Source of the DNA: CAZTHK01 sp964613215
GTDB lineage: Bacteria > Krumholzibacteriota > Krumholzibacteriia > Krumholzibacteriales > CAZTHK01
Length of the DNA stretch: 64,000 bases
Assembly: GCA_964613215.1 (NCBI GenBank)
Contig: CAZTHK010000016.1
Coordinates: 33,218-97,217, forward strand
Direction of reading: 5' to 3'
Shown: piece after piece, positions 45,001 through 52,904 of the stretch
Position numbering within the stretch: the first letter of the stretch is position 1
Layout of the letters: the number at the start of each line of letters is the position of its first letter
Made by a program: the position numbers and the translations under genes
Notes under the pieces: model-generated
The model's database searches: none
What the model saw: the letters and a program-made list of their open reading frames with translations, nothing else
Told to the model about the DNA's origin: nothing

Positions 45001-47056
45001 GGCCCGGTTTCTTCCGGATGGTGAAATAGAGTTTCTGGGAAGGCGTGACGATCAGGTGAAGGTTAGGGGGTTCCGGATAGAACTGGGAGAGATTGAGAAT
45101 GTACTGAGCAGGCATCCGGAGGTCAGGGAGGCTGCCGTAGCGGTAAAGCAGAGAGAAGGAGGAAGCGGTTTTCTGGCTGCCTATGTGGTTCCGGAGGAGG
45201 GGGATTCAACCGATATTTCAGCCCTGCGCAACTATCTGAAGGATAAGCTGCCCGATTACATGATTCCGCCGGTATTTACCACGATAGATAAGGTGCCCCT
45301 TTCTTCCAGTGGCAAGGTAGACCGGAGATCACTTCCGGTACCGGAGATTACCCATCCCGGTGAGAGGGAAGTGACCGGGGCCCGGAACCCGGTAGAGGAA
45401 AAACTGGTGAACATATGGCGCCGGGTGCTGGGACTGGAGGATGTGGGTATAAATGATAATTTCTTCGAGTTGGGGGGAGATTCCATTATCAGTATTCAGA
45501 TTATCGCCAGAGCCAACCAGGAGGGGATAAAACTTACCCCCAGGGATATATTTCAGCAGCAGACTGTTGCCGGACTGGCCTCGGTAGCAGGTGTCCGGGA
45601 GGATATAATCGATGCGGAGCAGGGAGATATCACCGGCCCGGTTCCGCTTACCCCGGTTCAGCACTGGTTCTTCGAGCAGGATATTCCTTATCCTGATTAT
45701 TACAATCAGACCCTGCTGCTCCGGGCAAACCGAAGCTTGGAAACTGAACTTTTACAAGAAAGCCTGAATATAGTTACCAGTCACCACGATGCCCTCCGTC
45801 TGCGTTTCCGGAGGGAGGAGGGTCAGTGGAAGCAGTATCATGTACTCCACGGTGATCATGCCGGAGTGACGGAGTTCGATCTGTCCGGACTGCCGGATGA
45901 CCTCCGGTGGGCTGCCTTCAGGGATTATGCCGGAAGGATTCAGGGGGAGCTGGATATATCTGAGGGACCGGTATGGAAGGCCGGTATATTCCATACGGGA
46001 GAAGAGGCTCCCGGCCGACTCCTGCTGGTGATGCACCACCTGGTAATGGATGGTATCTCCAGAAGAATACTGCTGGAGGATCTGAGAAGGGTCTATGACA
46101 GCCTGGAGGGGGGAGAGCGCCCACGGCTTCCCGCTAAGACCACCTCATTCAAGGCCTGGTCTGAGAATTTAAGAGAACTGGCTGCTTCCCGCCGGATGAG
46201 AGAACAGATCAGTTACTGGCTGAATCTTCCCTGGAATTCCCTGGAGGAGCTTCCTGTCGACCACCGGGGGGGATCCAACCGGGAGAAGTATTCCCATACC
46301 CTCAAAACCGGGATGAGTGAAGAGCTGACCGGTGCCCTGATACGGGAGGTTCCGGAGAATTACAACGCCCGGATAAATGATATTATGATGACCGCTCTGG
46401 TCAGAACCCTGGCCGGATGGACCGGCAATTATACCCTGCTGGTGGATATGGAGGGACACGGCCGGGAGGATCTTTTCGATAATGTGGACATATCACGAAC
46501 AGTGGGATGGTTTACCTCCATCTATCCTGCGGTTCTCCGTATAGAACCAGGCAGTGAACCGGGAGAATCGATCAAATCGGTAAAAGAACAGCTCAGAAAG
46601 ATACCGGACAATGGGATCGGATTCGGGTTGCTCCGTTATCTCAACCCCGATGACCAGGTGAGGGAAGCCCTCCGTGATCTTCCCGGGGCGGAGGTAAGTT
46701 TCAACTATCTGGGCCGGTTCGATCAGAAGGATACCGTCAGGGAGGATTTTGTTATAACGGGAGGCCCCACCGGTTCCCCCATACATCCGGAAACAGAGAG
46801 GCGGCACCTGCTGGAGATAAATGCAGTGGCAGCAAGAAACAGGCTTCAGGTTTCGTGGATATACTCCCGGGATATCTTCGAGCAGTCCACCGTAGAGAAG
46901 TTATCCGGTGATTATATAAAAGAACTGGAGGGGATAATACAGTACTGCAGAACATCGGGTGACACCGGATATACCCCGGGTGATTTTGAAGGTGTGAATC
47001 TGGATCAGGATGAACTGGATGACGCCCTCAGAGAGATAGAAGGGGGGGATGAATAG
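39065..47056 (+). CDS. NRPS modules 7-8: C-A(Lys2-type)-PCP-C-A(Asn)-PCP-E
   Basis: 2663 residues from GTG 39065; TTG 39077 has a better ribosome site (AGGAG) and may be the real start. N-terminal docking helix LSPEKRKLFLRMLEKEGVD. Module 7: C (HHIVSDGWS near 180), then an A domain with HDPLQRE instead of FDxSxxE and YGSTETQRAVGF, features of alpha-aminoadipate reductase (Lys2) adenylation domains; code D-P-R-H-F-T-F-R-A. PCP DLGGHSLL near 1079. Module 8: C (HHIISDGLS near 1273), A with FDLSITE and NEYGPTETV; code D-L-T-K-V-G-E-V-G, close to asparagine (DLTKLGEVG). PCP with GGDS near 2138, then an epimerisation domain (TPVQHWFFEQ, HHLVMDGIS near 2324, TVGWFTSIYP, FNYLGRFD). D-Asn is predicted. 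The C-terminal LDQDELDDALREIEGGDE is a docking helix. Confidence 0.92.
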   Translation: MRRRLDSIYRKMAELSPEKRKLFLRMLEKEGVDIKKYIIPGDRNRDSYPLSFAQERLWFLEQFNPGSAIYTVPGSVRLMGPLDIPALEKSINRIVSRHETLRTAFASEEGKPVQIIRPRLDISIPLEDYSHLPPEQREEKLLQFALRETGRPFDLSGGPLIRANLVRLSSTEHVLILGIHHIVSDGWSLGVFFRELYRLYQSYTRGEQCRLPELPVQYVDFAMWQRDWLQGKVLEEQLSYWRDSLEGVPETLDLPTDYSRPAVQSYRGGGVTMMLSGELSERLRKLSREEGVTLFMTLMAAFQLILYRYSGQNDFSVGSPIANRNRAEIENLIGFFVNTLVLRAGLSGNPAFVELLSRVREVALGAFAHQDIPFEKLLQELRPSRDISRTPFFTVFFNMINFPEKKKEKLAGLTVENYLLPEASSNFDITLYASGGSEQIQFYLIYNRDIFARESMMEMLDQLGILLNQVCSDPSRRIDDYSLVTGRSREVLPDPAKPLSRRWEGAVCHLMSEWARREPEEEAVCDYQSSWSYRELDDASGRLANLLIEEGIVKGDVVAVYAQRSSSLVLALMGIMKAGAAFLILDPAYPPSRLISYMGRSRPRGFIRIEEAGGLPPEMNDYIQNNGPPVRLDLSGSRESIKHLLEDYQSRDPGMEIGPDDTACVAFTSGSTGQPKGIVGRHGSLTHFIPSQLNRFGLGSSDRYSMLSGLSHDPLQREIFTPLCSGACICIPSPGKMGNPEKMMDWMNQEEITVSHLTPAMIQLLSRVNENHTGATTTVDSLGSAFVTGDVLTREDVSRLKALAPGVSCVNFYGSTETQRAVGFYQVEMGNEKKNGRKGDEVKPREVIPLGRGLEDVQLLVLNRSGRMAGIGEKGEIWMRSPHLAAGYLGNEQLTHEVFRANPFTGDPGDRIYRTGDRGCYRSDGNVVFQGRLDEQLKIRGYRIEPSEIEGVLRRHTGISDSVIVARGEEPGNRSLVAYVVPEGGSEPGVSELREMLMDQLPAHMIPSSFVFIDRIPLTPNQKIDKDALPSPGGEGKSLEGEYVSPWTPTEDVLAGIWANVLGVDRVGVYHNFFDLGGHSLLATRIVSRVWDVFRVDLPLMVFFREPAVAAIAGYIDIKQREEELSQAPPLVPVDRDGNLPLSFSQQRLWFLDKLVPGNPAYNIPAVLKFEGNLSVEALERAVDEVIRRQESLRTTFTSQDGQPVQAINEDVDFSLPLISLDDLPPEERQKRVDELAGEEAGHRFDLTEGPLFRTTLIRVEEEKYVLLLNMHHIISDGLSMSVLIREIAQLYRSFLQDEPYPLRDLPIQYADFASWQRKWLQGEELEKHLSYWRVKLGSNPPVLEIPKDKPRPPVQSFRGGKIAFQLSQDICNRLRELVKSEECTLFMALLAAFKVLMLRYSGQTTVNVGTPIANRSRTETEKLIGFFVNTLVMSTDMSGNPGFRQLLSGVRDVALEAYTHKDLPFEKCVEELNPERDLSHSPLFQVMFVIQNVAREPLVFPGVRVKSQKVDSETSKFDLTLSMVDSERSLTGFLEYNSDLFQRSTAERMLEHYRLILERILEDPDTGIENIPLLPEPERDTILKKWSRGARREKKFRLVHRAFRQRAAGHPRKTAVVSGDEQISYGELDERSGRLANYLRKRGAGPESRIGILMNRSPGMMTAILGVLKAGSAYVPLAPNHPSRRLSFMVEDSGVSLILTEGELDRNLNGVDVDIVRMDRSREEIECCSGDMPPARITPESLAYLIYTSGTTGKPKGVMVPHRALANYLSWAVDYYRVDGGKTLSHSSLQFDLSITEIMVPLLSGGTVILAREWENIAQLADILRLNRGLSLLKLTPAHLEYFNTEFTDEEINGLASMLVAGGEQLYRRQISRWMENNPGIRIVNEYGPTETVVGCCVYQAAVEEREAVPVGKPVSNVDLYILDRFMQPVPVGVPGDLYIGGESVSRGYLNRPAATAESFVPDPFGGEGKRLYRSGDMARFLPDGEIEFLGRRDDQVKVRGFRIELGEIENVLSRHPEVREAAVAVKQREGGSGFLAAYVVPEEGDSTDISALRNYLKDKLPDYMIPPVFTTIDKVPLSSSGKVDRRSLPVPEITHPGEREVTGARNPVEEKLVNIWRRVLGLEDVGINDNFFELGGDSIISIQIIARANQEGIKLTPRDIFQQQTVAGLASVAGVREDIIDAEQGDITGPVPLTPVQHWFFEQDIPYPDYYNQTLLLRANRSLETELLQESLNIVTSHHDALRLRFRREEGQWKQYHVLHGDHAGVTEFDLSGLPDDLRWAAFRDYAGRIQGELDISEGPVWKAGIFHTGEEAPGRLLLVMHHLVMDGISRRILLEDLRRVYDSLEGGERPRLPAKTTSFKAWSENLRELAASRRMREQISYWLNLPWNSLEELPVDHRGGSNREKYSHTLKTGMSEELTGALIREVPENYNARINDIMMTALVRTLAGWTGNYTLLVDMEGHGREDLFDNVDISRTVGWFTSIYPAVLRIEPGSEPGESIKSVKEQLRKIPDNGIGFGLLRYLNPDDQVREALRDLPGAEVSFNYLGRFDQKDTVREDFVITGGPTGSPIHPETERRHLLEINAVAARNRLQVSWIYSRDIFEQSTVEKLSGDYIKELEGIIQYCRTSGDTGYTPGDFEGVNLDQDELDDALREIEGGDE

Positions 47057-49648
47057 ATGGCTTCCGGCAAAAAAGTTGAGGAAATATATCCACTGACTCC
47101 CTCCCAGAGCGGAATGTTCTATGAATCCATGTCATCTCGAAGGGAGGGTCTCCATATCGAGCAGGGTGTATGGGAGATGGGACCCGATCTGCAGCCTGAG
47201 TTGTTCGAAAGGGCATGGCAGAGTGTGGCAGCCAGGCATCCGGTACTAAGAACTGCATTCGCCTGGAGAAAACAGAGAGAGCCCCTCCAAATTGTGCTGA
47301 AGTCGGTGAAGCTGAAGCTGGATCCGGAGGATCTGAGTGCCTTGCCCCCACCGGAGGCGGAGAACAGGATATCTTCATATCTGGAGGAGGATCGCAGGAG
47401 GGGATTCGAGCTGAACCGGGCTCCCCTGACCAGGATCAAGCTGTTCAGGACCCCGGGAAAATCCTACACCTTTATCTGGACCTTTCATCATATTCTGCTG
47501 GACGGATGGTCACAGTCGGTGGTGGTAAGGGAGGTGATGGAATTTTACCGGGCCTTTCTGCAGGACAGAAAACCGGATCTCAAGCCGGTGTGTTCCTACC
47601 GTCAGTATTTCTCCTGGCTGAACATCCGTGATATCTCGGAGGCCAGGGAGTTCTGGAGTAACCGGCTGAAGGGTTTCAGTAAGCCCACTCCCCCGGGAAA
47701 GCCGGCTGAACAGTGGGAGAGCCGGGGGAGCGGGGAGTCCCGGGAGGAGATGGCAAACCTTGACCGGGAGATAGCCGCTCAGCTGGACCGGCTGGTTAGG
47801 GAGGAGTATCTCACCCGGAATGCTGTCATTCAGGGAGCCTGGGGCCTGCTGCTGTCACGATATAACAGCAGAAACGATGTGGTATTCGGCTCCACCGTAT
47901 CGGGACGTCCGGCCGAACTGGACAATGTGGACACCCTTACCGGGATGTATATAAACACCATTCCGGTTCGTTTGAATATAGAACCCCGGCTGTCCGTGAG
48001 GGAATGGCTCAAGGGGGTGATGGAGAGTTACTCCGGTCAGATGGATTACCAGTACTGCCCGGCGGGACAGATACACCAGTGGAGTGAGGTACCGGGCCAT
48101 ATCCCCCTCTATCATTCCCTGCTGGTGTTCGAAAATTATCCCGGGGGAGGATTCGGGGAGAGGGAGAGTTCGGACGGCGGTTCCGGCCGCCGCTCCCGCT
48201 CCATAGGGGGACAGACCAGATATCCGGTAACAGCGATAATATCCTATCAGGATGGTTTGGAGATAAAGATTATATATGACAGCGGATATATTACAGATCA
48301 GGGAGTGGCTGATATCCTCGAGGATTTTACCGGGATCCTGATTGGATTGGCCGGGGAGGGGGATAAACCCTTATCTGATATTCTGGATGGGCTTCCGGAT
48401 GAAAGGATACCCCTGATAAATCCCGGAACAATAATAAAAAAGAAGGGGGAAGAGATAAAATCCATTCCTCCCCGTAACAACACCGAACAGGTGCTGGCAG
48501 AGATCTGGTCCGATCTCCTGGGCACGGAAGATCTCAGTGTGAATGACAATTTCTTCCGGCTGGGGGGACATTCACTGCTGGCTGCCGCTCTTCTGGAGAG
48601 GGTGAAGGAGGAATTCGGAAGGGACATTCCCATATCCACACTGTTTAACCATCCCACCATAGAGGACCAGGCAGCCTTTCTGCTGAGTGGCGAGGAATCC
48701 AGACCGAACTCTCCCCTGGTTCCTATTCAGCCTCGCGGTTCCAAGCCGCCGTTCTTTTGTATGCATCCGGCGGGAGGTGTGGTGTTCCCCTACTTCGGCC
48801 TGGTCAAGTTTATGGACAAGGATCAGCCCTTCTACGGTCTTCAGGATATCAGTCTTTACGAAGACCGGGACCCGCATGAAACCATCCAGGGGATGGCGGC
48901 CGAATACGTCAAGGCCATACGGGAGATACAGCCTGAGGGACCCTACTTTCTGGGAGGCTGGTCCCTGGGTGGAGTAATAGCTTTCGAGGTGGCACAGCAT
49001 CTCAGGAGAGAGGGGGCTGAGATAGGATTGCTGGCTCTGTTCTGCATAAGGGTGGGTGCTTCCCGGGTCAGGGGAGGAGGCTCCTGGAGGGAGAGGCTCA
49101 AGATTCTGAAGGAGCAGTTCATGCTGAAGTTCAATGTGCTGCTGAGTTCATACATCCGGGACGGCTACTTTCTGATATTTTCCGCCCGCAAGGATTTCCT
49201 CAACCGGAAGAAGGGGAGTTCGATACTGGACTATCTGAAGAAGCTCTGGACCGGGGCGGGATTGCAGTTCTACCTTAACAAATCGGCCATGGCCGGGATC
49301 GCATCTGATTTTTCCAGAGCCACCATCTTCCGCCAGCCTACCCTGAGGAGGTGCCTCTATGTGCTGGGTTCGCATGTGAAGGTGGCCAAGAGCTACCGGC
49401 CGGAGAGTTATCCCGGCAGGATAGTACTGTTCCGGACCAGGGAGGAGGGGGAGGAACCAGCCCTGGGTTGGGATAAGGTGGCCGAAGGAGGGGTAGAGGT
49501 GCATATGGTCAGGGGTAACCATCTTAACCTGTTTCAGGGGGAGCACGTGGATGAGGTGGCAGCAGAGTTCAAGGATGTACTGGAGAAAACCATGGAGAAT
49601 TATCAGGAGAGATCAGACCGGGGTAAGATCGCTAAAAAAGGAGGTTAG
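47057..49648 (+). CDS. NRPS terminal module 9: C-PCP-TE without A domain
   Basis: 863 residues; its ATG directly follows the previous TAG. N-terminus KKVEEIYPLTPSQSGMFY is a docking start for a protein received from an E-domain terminus. C domain to about residue 440 with HHILLDGWS near 145. There is no adenylation domain: about 30 residues after the C domain comes a PCP (RLGGHSLLAAAL near 505), then a type I thioesterase (about 545-850) with FCMHPAGGVVFP and the catalytic Ser in GGWSLGG near 635; a His in VRGNHLNLF fits the catalytic triad. The PCP must be loaded in trans, by another A domain of the line, or stay as a relay. TE releases the product by hydrolysis or macrocyclisation. Confidence 0.92.
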   Translation: MASGKKVEEIYPLTPSQSGMFYESMSSRREGLHIEQGVWEMGPDLQPELFERAWQSVAARHPVLRTAFAWRKQREPLQIVLKSVKLKLDPEDLSALPPPEAENRISSYLEEDRRRGFELNRAPLTRIKLFRTPGKSYTFIWTFHHILLDGWSQSVVVREVMEFYRAFLQDRKPDLKPVCSYRQYFSWLNIRDISEAREFWSNRLKGFSKPTPPGKPAEQWESRGSGESREEMANLDREIAAQLDRLVREEYLTRNAVIQGAWGLLLSRYNSRNDVVFGSTVSGRPAELDNVDTLTGMYINTIPVRLNIEPRLSVREWLKGVMESYSGQMDYQYCPAGQIHQWSEVPGHIPLYHSLLVFENYPGGGFGERESSDGGSGRRSRSIGGQTRYPVTAIISYQDGLEIKIIYDSGYITDQGVADILEDFTGILIGLAGEGDKPLSDILDGLPDERIPLINPGTIIKKKGEEIKSIPPRNNTEQVLAEIWSDLLGTEDLSVNDNFFRLGGHSLLAAALLERVKEEFGRDIPISTLFNHPTIEDQAAFLLSGEESRPNSPLVPIQPRGSKPPFFCMHPAGGVVFPYFGLVKFMDKDQPFYGLQDISLYEDRDPHETIQGMAAEYVKAIREIQPEGPYFLGGWSLGGVIAFEVAQHLRREGAEIGLLALFCIRVGASRVRGGGSWRERLKILKEQFMLKFNVLLSSYIRDGYFLIFSARKDFLNRKKGSSILDYLKKLWTGAGLQFYLNKSAMAGIASDFSRATIFRQPTLRRCLYVLGSHVKVAKSYRPESYPGRIVLFRTREEGEEPALGWDKVAEGGVEVHMVRGNHLNLFQGEHVDEVAAEFKDVLEKTMENYQERSDRGKIAKKGG

Positions 49649-49649
49649 T

Positions 49650-49874
49650 ATGGAGGATGAAAAGAGAGAGGACAAAACACGTTACCGGGTGGTGGTGAAT
49701 CATGAACAGCAGTATTCCATATGGCCGGAGGGGAGGGAAATCCCCGGGGGATGGAAAGAGGAGGGAAAAAGCGGCACCAGGGAGGAATGCCTTGAGTACA
49801 TAGACCGGGTCTGGACGGATATGAGGCCCCTGAGTGTGAGAAAGGCCATGGAGGAAATGGAGGAGGGTGGATGA
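49650..49874 (+). CDS. MbtH-like protein
   Basis: 74 residues from ATG 49650, preceded by AAAGGAGG with 5 nt spacing; a longer in-frame start at 49551 overlaps the thioesterase gene and is rejected. It shows the full MbtH signature: VVVNHEQQYSIWPEG, PGGW, G(K)SGT, ECLEYIDRVWTDMRP. The three invariant Trp are present. MbtH-like proteins bind and activate adenylation domains, so it likely serves the A domains of this line. Confidence 0.95.
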   Translation: MEDEKREDKTRYRVVVNHEQQYSIWPEGREIPGGWKEEGKSGTREECLEYIDRVWTDMRPLSVRKAMEEMEEGG

Positions 49875-49952
49875 ACAGGATAGACCGGGCCGGGCGACGG
49901 ATTGAAATATTTGATCCCGGCGGTTTGAATTTTTGATGGAAAGATAGGGATT

Positions 49953-50684
49953 ATGAAGCTGTCCAGAATCAACTGGAATGAATCTCCCAGCCGTATAGTT
50001 CCCAGCGGAGAGGAGGTGCATCTGTGGTTGAAGGATGTGGAGTCCGGTCAGCAGGAGCTGGATTATCTAGCCTCCCTGCTCACACCGGAGGAGAGGGAGA
50101 GGGGAGAGAGGTTTGCCTTTCCCCGGGACAGGAAGCGCTACCTGACAGCCCGGGGAGGATTGAGACAGCTTCTTTCCCGTTATACCGGCACCGATCCGGG
50201 TGATATAACATTACATTATCACTCCCATGGTAAACCCTATCTCAAGGAGGGAGGAGTTGAATTCAACCTCTCCCATTCCCACCGGCTGGTTGTTTATGCT
50301 GTAACAGAGGGCCGGAGGGTGGGAGTGGATATGGAGTATACCCTCCGGGAGGTTGAGGTGGAGGGGATAGCAAGGAGGTTCTTCACCGGTCAGGAGCAGA
50401 AAAAGATAGCTGCACTGTCCGGAAGCTTGCAGAGGGAGGCGTTCTTTTTCTGCTGGACCTGCAAGGAGGCATACATAAAGGCAAGGGGGGAGGGGTTGTC
50501 CATATCTCCCCGGAGCTTCGAGGTGTCCTTCGGGCCCCGGGAAGCTGCCGGTCTGACAGAGGTATCTTTCGATCCGGGAGAGACAGGGAGATGGTCTCTC
50601 AGGAATTTTATTCCCCGCCCCCGTTACTCGGCTGCATTGGCAGCGGAGGGGGATGATTTCGACTTGAAATTCTGGCGCTTATAA
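49953..50684 (+). CDS. Sfp-type 4'-phosphopantetheinyl transferase
   Basis: 243 residues, Sfp/Gsp family size. Motifs: KPYLKEGGVEFNLSHSHRLV (substrate region), VGVDMEYT (metal-binding GVDxE) and FFFCWTCKEAYIKARGEGL (the W-x-x-KEAY-x-KA-x-G signature). It converts apo carrier domains to holo form using CoA. The location directly after the synthetases and MbtH-like gene makes it the dedicated enzyme for the ten carrier domains here. Start ATG 49953, preceded by AGGG. Confidence 0.95.
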   Translation: MKLSRINWNESPSRIVPSGEEVHLWLKDVESGQQELDYLASLLTPEERERGERFAFPRDRKRYLTARGGLRQLLSRYTGTDPGDITLHYHSHGKPYLKEGGVEFNLSHSHRLVVYAVTEGRRVGVDMEYTLREVEVEGIARRFFTGQEQKKIAALSGSLQREAFFFCWTCKEAYIKARGEGLSISPRSFEVSFGPREAAGLTEVSFDPGETGRWSLRNFIPRPRYSAALAAEGDDFDLKFWRL

Positions 50685-50728
50685 GAATGAACCAGTAAAG
50701 ATATGTATTTATCGGGTGGAAGGAGGAA

Positions 50729-52069
50729 ATGATCAGCAGCCCGGAACCAACCAGATTATTCAACAGGAACTTCCTGCTGCTGTGGCAGGGGAGATTTGTG
50801 AGCAGGCTGGGCAGCCGGGCATACTCAATAGCGGTGATATTCTGGTTGAAACACGCTACCGGTTCGGCAAGTATAATGGGTCTCCTGCTCATGACCTCCA
50901 TGTTGCCGGCTGTGATCCTGGGGCCTGTGGGGGGAGCCATTGCTGACCGGTACTCCAGAAGAAAGATCATCATAATAAGCGATCTGGTCAATGGAGCCGC
51001 TATACTGGCTCTGGCGGTGTATATTTTTATCAGCCCGGGTTCCACCGGAATTATTATAACCCTCCTGTTTATCGTTTCCGTTGTAACCGGGGTGGTGAGT
51101 TCATTCTTCGGACCCGCCATCTCCGCCTCCATTCCCGATCTGGTGCCCCGGGAACGCCTCAACAGCGCCAACTCCATGAACCGGGCGTCGGTACAGATAT
51201 CAGGTTTCTTCGGCCACGGACTGGGAGGTGTGCTGTTCAGGATACTGGGCGCACCGGTGCTTTTCCTGGTGGATGCAGTAACCTACCTGTTCTCTGCTGT
51301 CACCGAGATGTTTATCCATATCCCCCAGAAGAAGGTAGAAGCGCCGGCGGGTCTTAAAAGAGCCGTTAAGGAGTTCCTTGCCGATACGGTGGAAGGGCTC
51401 AAGTACCTGTTCGGAATAGAGGGAAGCAGGAATCTTATTCTGATAAGAGCTCTGATGAGTCTGTTCTCCGCTCCCATCCTAATCCTGTTCCCATTTTATG
51501 TGGAAGATCACCTGGGCGCCAGGCCGGACTGGTACGGGTTCCTGGTGGCAGCCAGCGGGGCCGGGGCACTGGCGGGATATCTCATAGCCGGTACGGTAAG
51601 GGTACCCCGCAACCGGAGGGCCACTCTGATGCTGATTCTGATTCTTATAAATGCAACCATGATTCTCAGCCTGGCTCTGACCACCACTCCCCTCTACTCG
51701 CTGATAATGATGTTTGTGGCCGGTATAGCCTCAGGAATGATTGGGGTGCAGATTGTGACAGTACTACAGCTAAGGATACCCAGCGAGATGAGGGGAAGGG
51801 TATTTGGCCTGCTGGGCACTGTGGCGGGAAGCCTGATGCCCATTGGTATGGGATTGGGTGGAATAATAGCCGATATGACCGGGCAGAATATCCCCCTGAT
51901 CTACCTGGTGTGTGGCTCCGTACTGGGTGTTCTTTCCTTGATTCTGGGGACTAACCGGTCATTCAGGAAGCTGGTTGGTTATCAGCCGGAGGATGAGGAA
52001 GGGGATGAAGAGAGCGGGAGTGTGAGTGAGGGGAGAAATGAAGAACTTTACCCCAACCGATCGGAGTAG
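50729..52069 (+). CDS. MFS exporter
   Basis: 446 residues, start ATG 50729 after AAGGAGGA. About 10-12 hydrophobic segments; MFS motif A is seen as GAIADRYSRRKIIIISD between TM2 and TM3. The overall pattern (LFNRNFLLLWQGRFVSRLG at the start, FFGPAISASIPDLVPRERLNSANS in the middle) is that of the EntS/MFS_3 drug and siderophore exporters. Position at the end of the NRPS cluster suggests export of the product or self-resistance. Confidence 0.87.
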   Translation: MISSPEPTRLFNRNFLLLWQGRFVSRLGSRAYSIAVIFWLKHATGSASIMGLLLMTSMLPAVILGPVGGAIADRYSRRKIIIISDLVNGAAILALAVYIFISPGSTGIIITLLFIVSVVTGVVSSFFGPAISASIPDLVPRERLNSANSMNRASVQISGFFGHGLGGVLFRILGAPVLFLVDAVTYLFSAVTEMFIHIPQKKVEAPAGLKRAVKEFLADTVEGLKYLFGIEGSRNLILIRALMSLFSAPILILFPFYVEDHLGARPDWYGFLVAASGAGALAGYLIAGTVRVPRNRRATLMLILILINATMILSLALTTTPLYSLIMMFVAGIASGMIGVQIVTVLQLRIPSEMRGRVFGLLGTVAGSLMPIGMGLGGIIADMTGQNIPLIYLVCGSVLGVLSLILGTNRSFRKLVGYQPEDEEGDEESGSVSEGRNEELYPNRSE

Positions 52070-52072
52070 CAG

Positions 52073-52873
52073 ATGTCAGGGAAAATGCATGGAGAGGTTG
52101 AAAAATCTGTTCTTATAACGGGAGGATCCGGAGGGATCGGCTACCGGATGGCTGAGCTGTTTGCCTCCCACCGGCGTAACCTGATACTGGCGGCCAGGGA
52201 TGAACAGAGGCTGGATGAGGCAGGGGGGAAGATAAGGGAATCTTTTCCGGTGGAGGTGCAGTGTATTGCCATGGACCTCTCCCGTCCGGGTTCAGCCCGG
52301 GAACTTTATTCGGAGATACCGGAAGGGTCGGTGGATGTACTGATAAATAACGCCGGATTTTCCGCCTACGGTGAATTCAGCAGGGTGGAGCCCGGGATCG
52401 AGCTTGAAATGATGAACCTTAATATGATATCGGTTGCTGTTTTGACCAGGTTGTTCCTGAGAGAGATGGTAGAAGAGGGTGAGGGCAGGATCATGAATGT
52501 ATCTTCGCTGGCAGCCTTCAATCCGGGACCGATGATGTCTGTTTACAGTGCTACCAAGGCTTTTGTTCTTTCCCTTACCCTGGCACTGGCTGAAGAGGTG
52601 GAGGGGACGGGGGTTAATGTTTGCGTTCTATGCCCCGGTCCCACCCGCACCGGTTTCGCACGGAGGGCCGGAGCGGAGGAGTCCAGGCTTTTTACCGGAG
52701 GAATGATGGACAGCACGGAGGTGGCCAGGCAGGCTTACCGGGGACTGAACCGGGGGAAGAGGTTGATCATCCCGGGATTGAAGAACAGGGTGCTGGCCCA
52801 GCTGGGCAGATTTCTGCCCCGCAGTACCGCGGCCAAAGTGGTAAAGCATCTTTCAGACAGGAAGGAATCTTAG
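52073..52873 (+). CDS. Short-chain dehydrogenase/reductase (SDR)
   Basis: 266 residues. Classical SDR: cofactor loop LITGGSGGIGYRMA, NNAGFSAYG, the Ser in MNVSSLAAF, and the Tyr/Lys pair in YSATKAFVLS, then CPGPTRTGF. An Arg after the glycine loop region (AARDEQRL) favours NADPH. Start ATG 52073 lies 3 nt past the MFS stop; ATG 52085 is possible. It resembles DltE/YqjQ-like SDRs in layout. It could reduce an aldehyde or ketone made by the reductase encoded next, but the substrate is unknown. Confidence 0.83.
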   Translation: MSGKMHGEVEKSVLITGGSGGIGYRMAELFASHRRNLILAARDEQRLDEAGGKIRESFPVEVQCIAMDLSRPGSARELYSEIPEGSVDVLINNAGFSAYGEFSRVEPGIELEMMNLNMISVAVLTRLFLREMVEEGEGRIMNVSSLAAFNPGPMMSVYSATKAFVLSLTLALAEEVEGTGVNVCVLCPGPTRTGFARRAGAEESRLFTGGMMDSTEVARQAYRGLNRGKRLIIPGLKNRVLAQLGRFLPRSTAAKVVKHLSDRKES

Positions 52874-52904
52874 CAGGACATAAGAAGAAAGTGGATCTTA
52901 CAAC

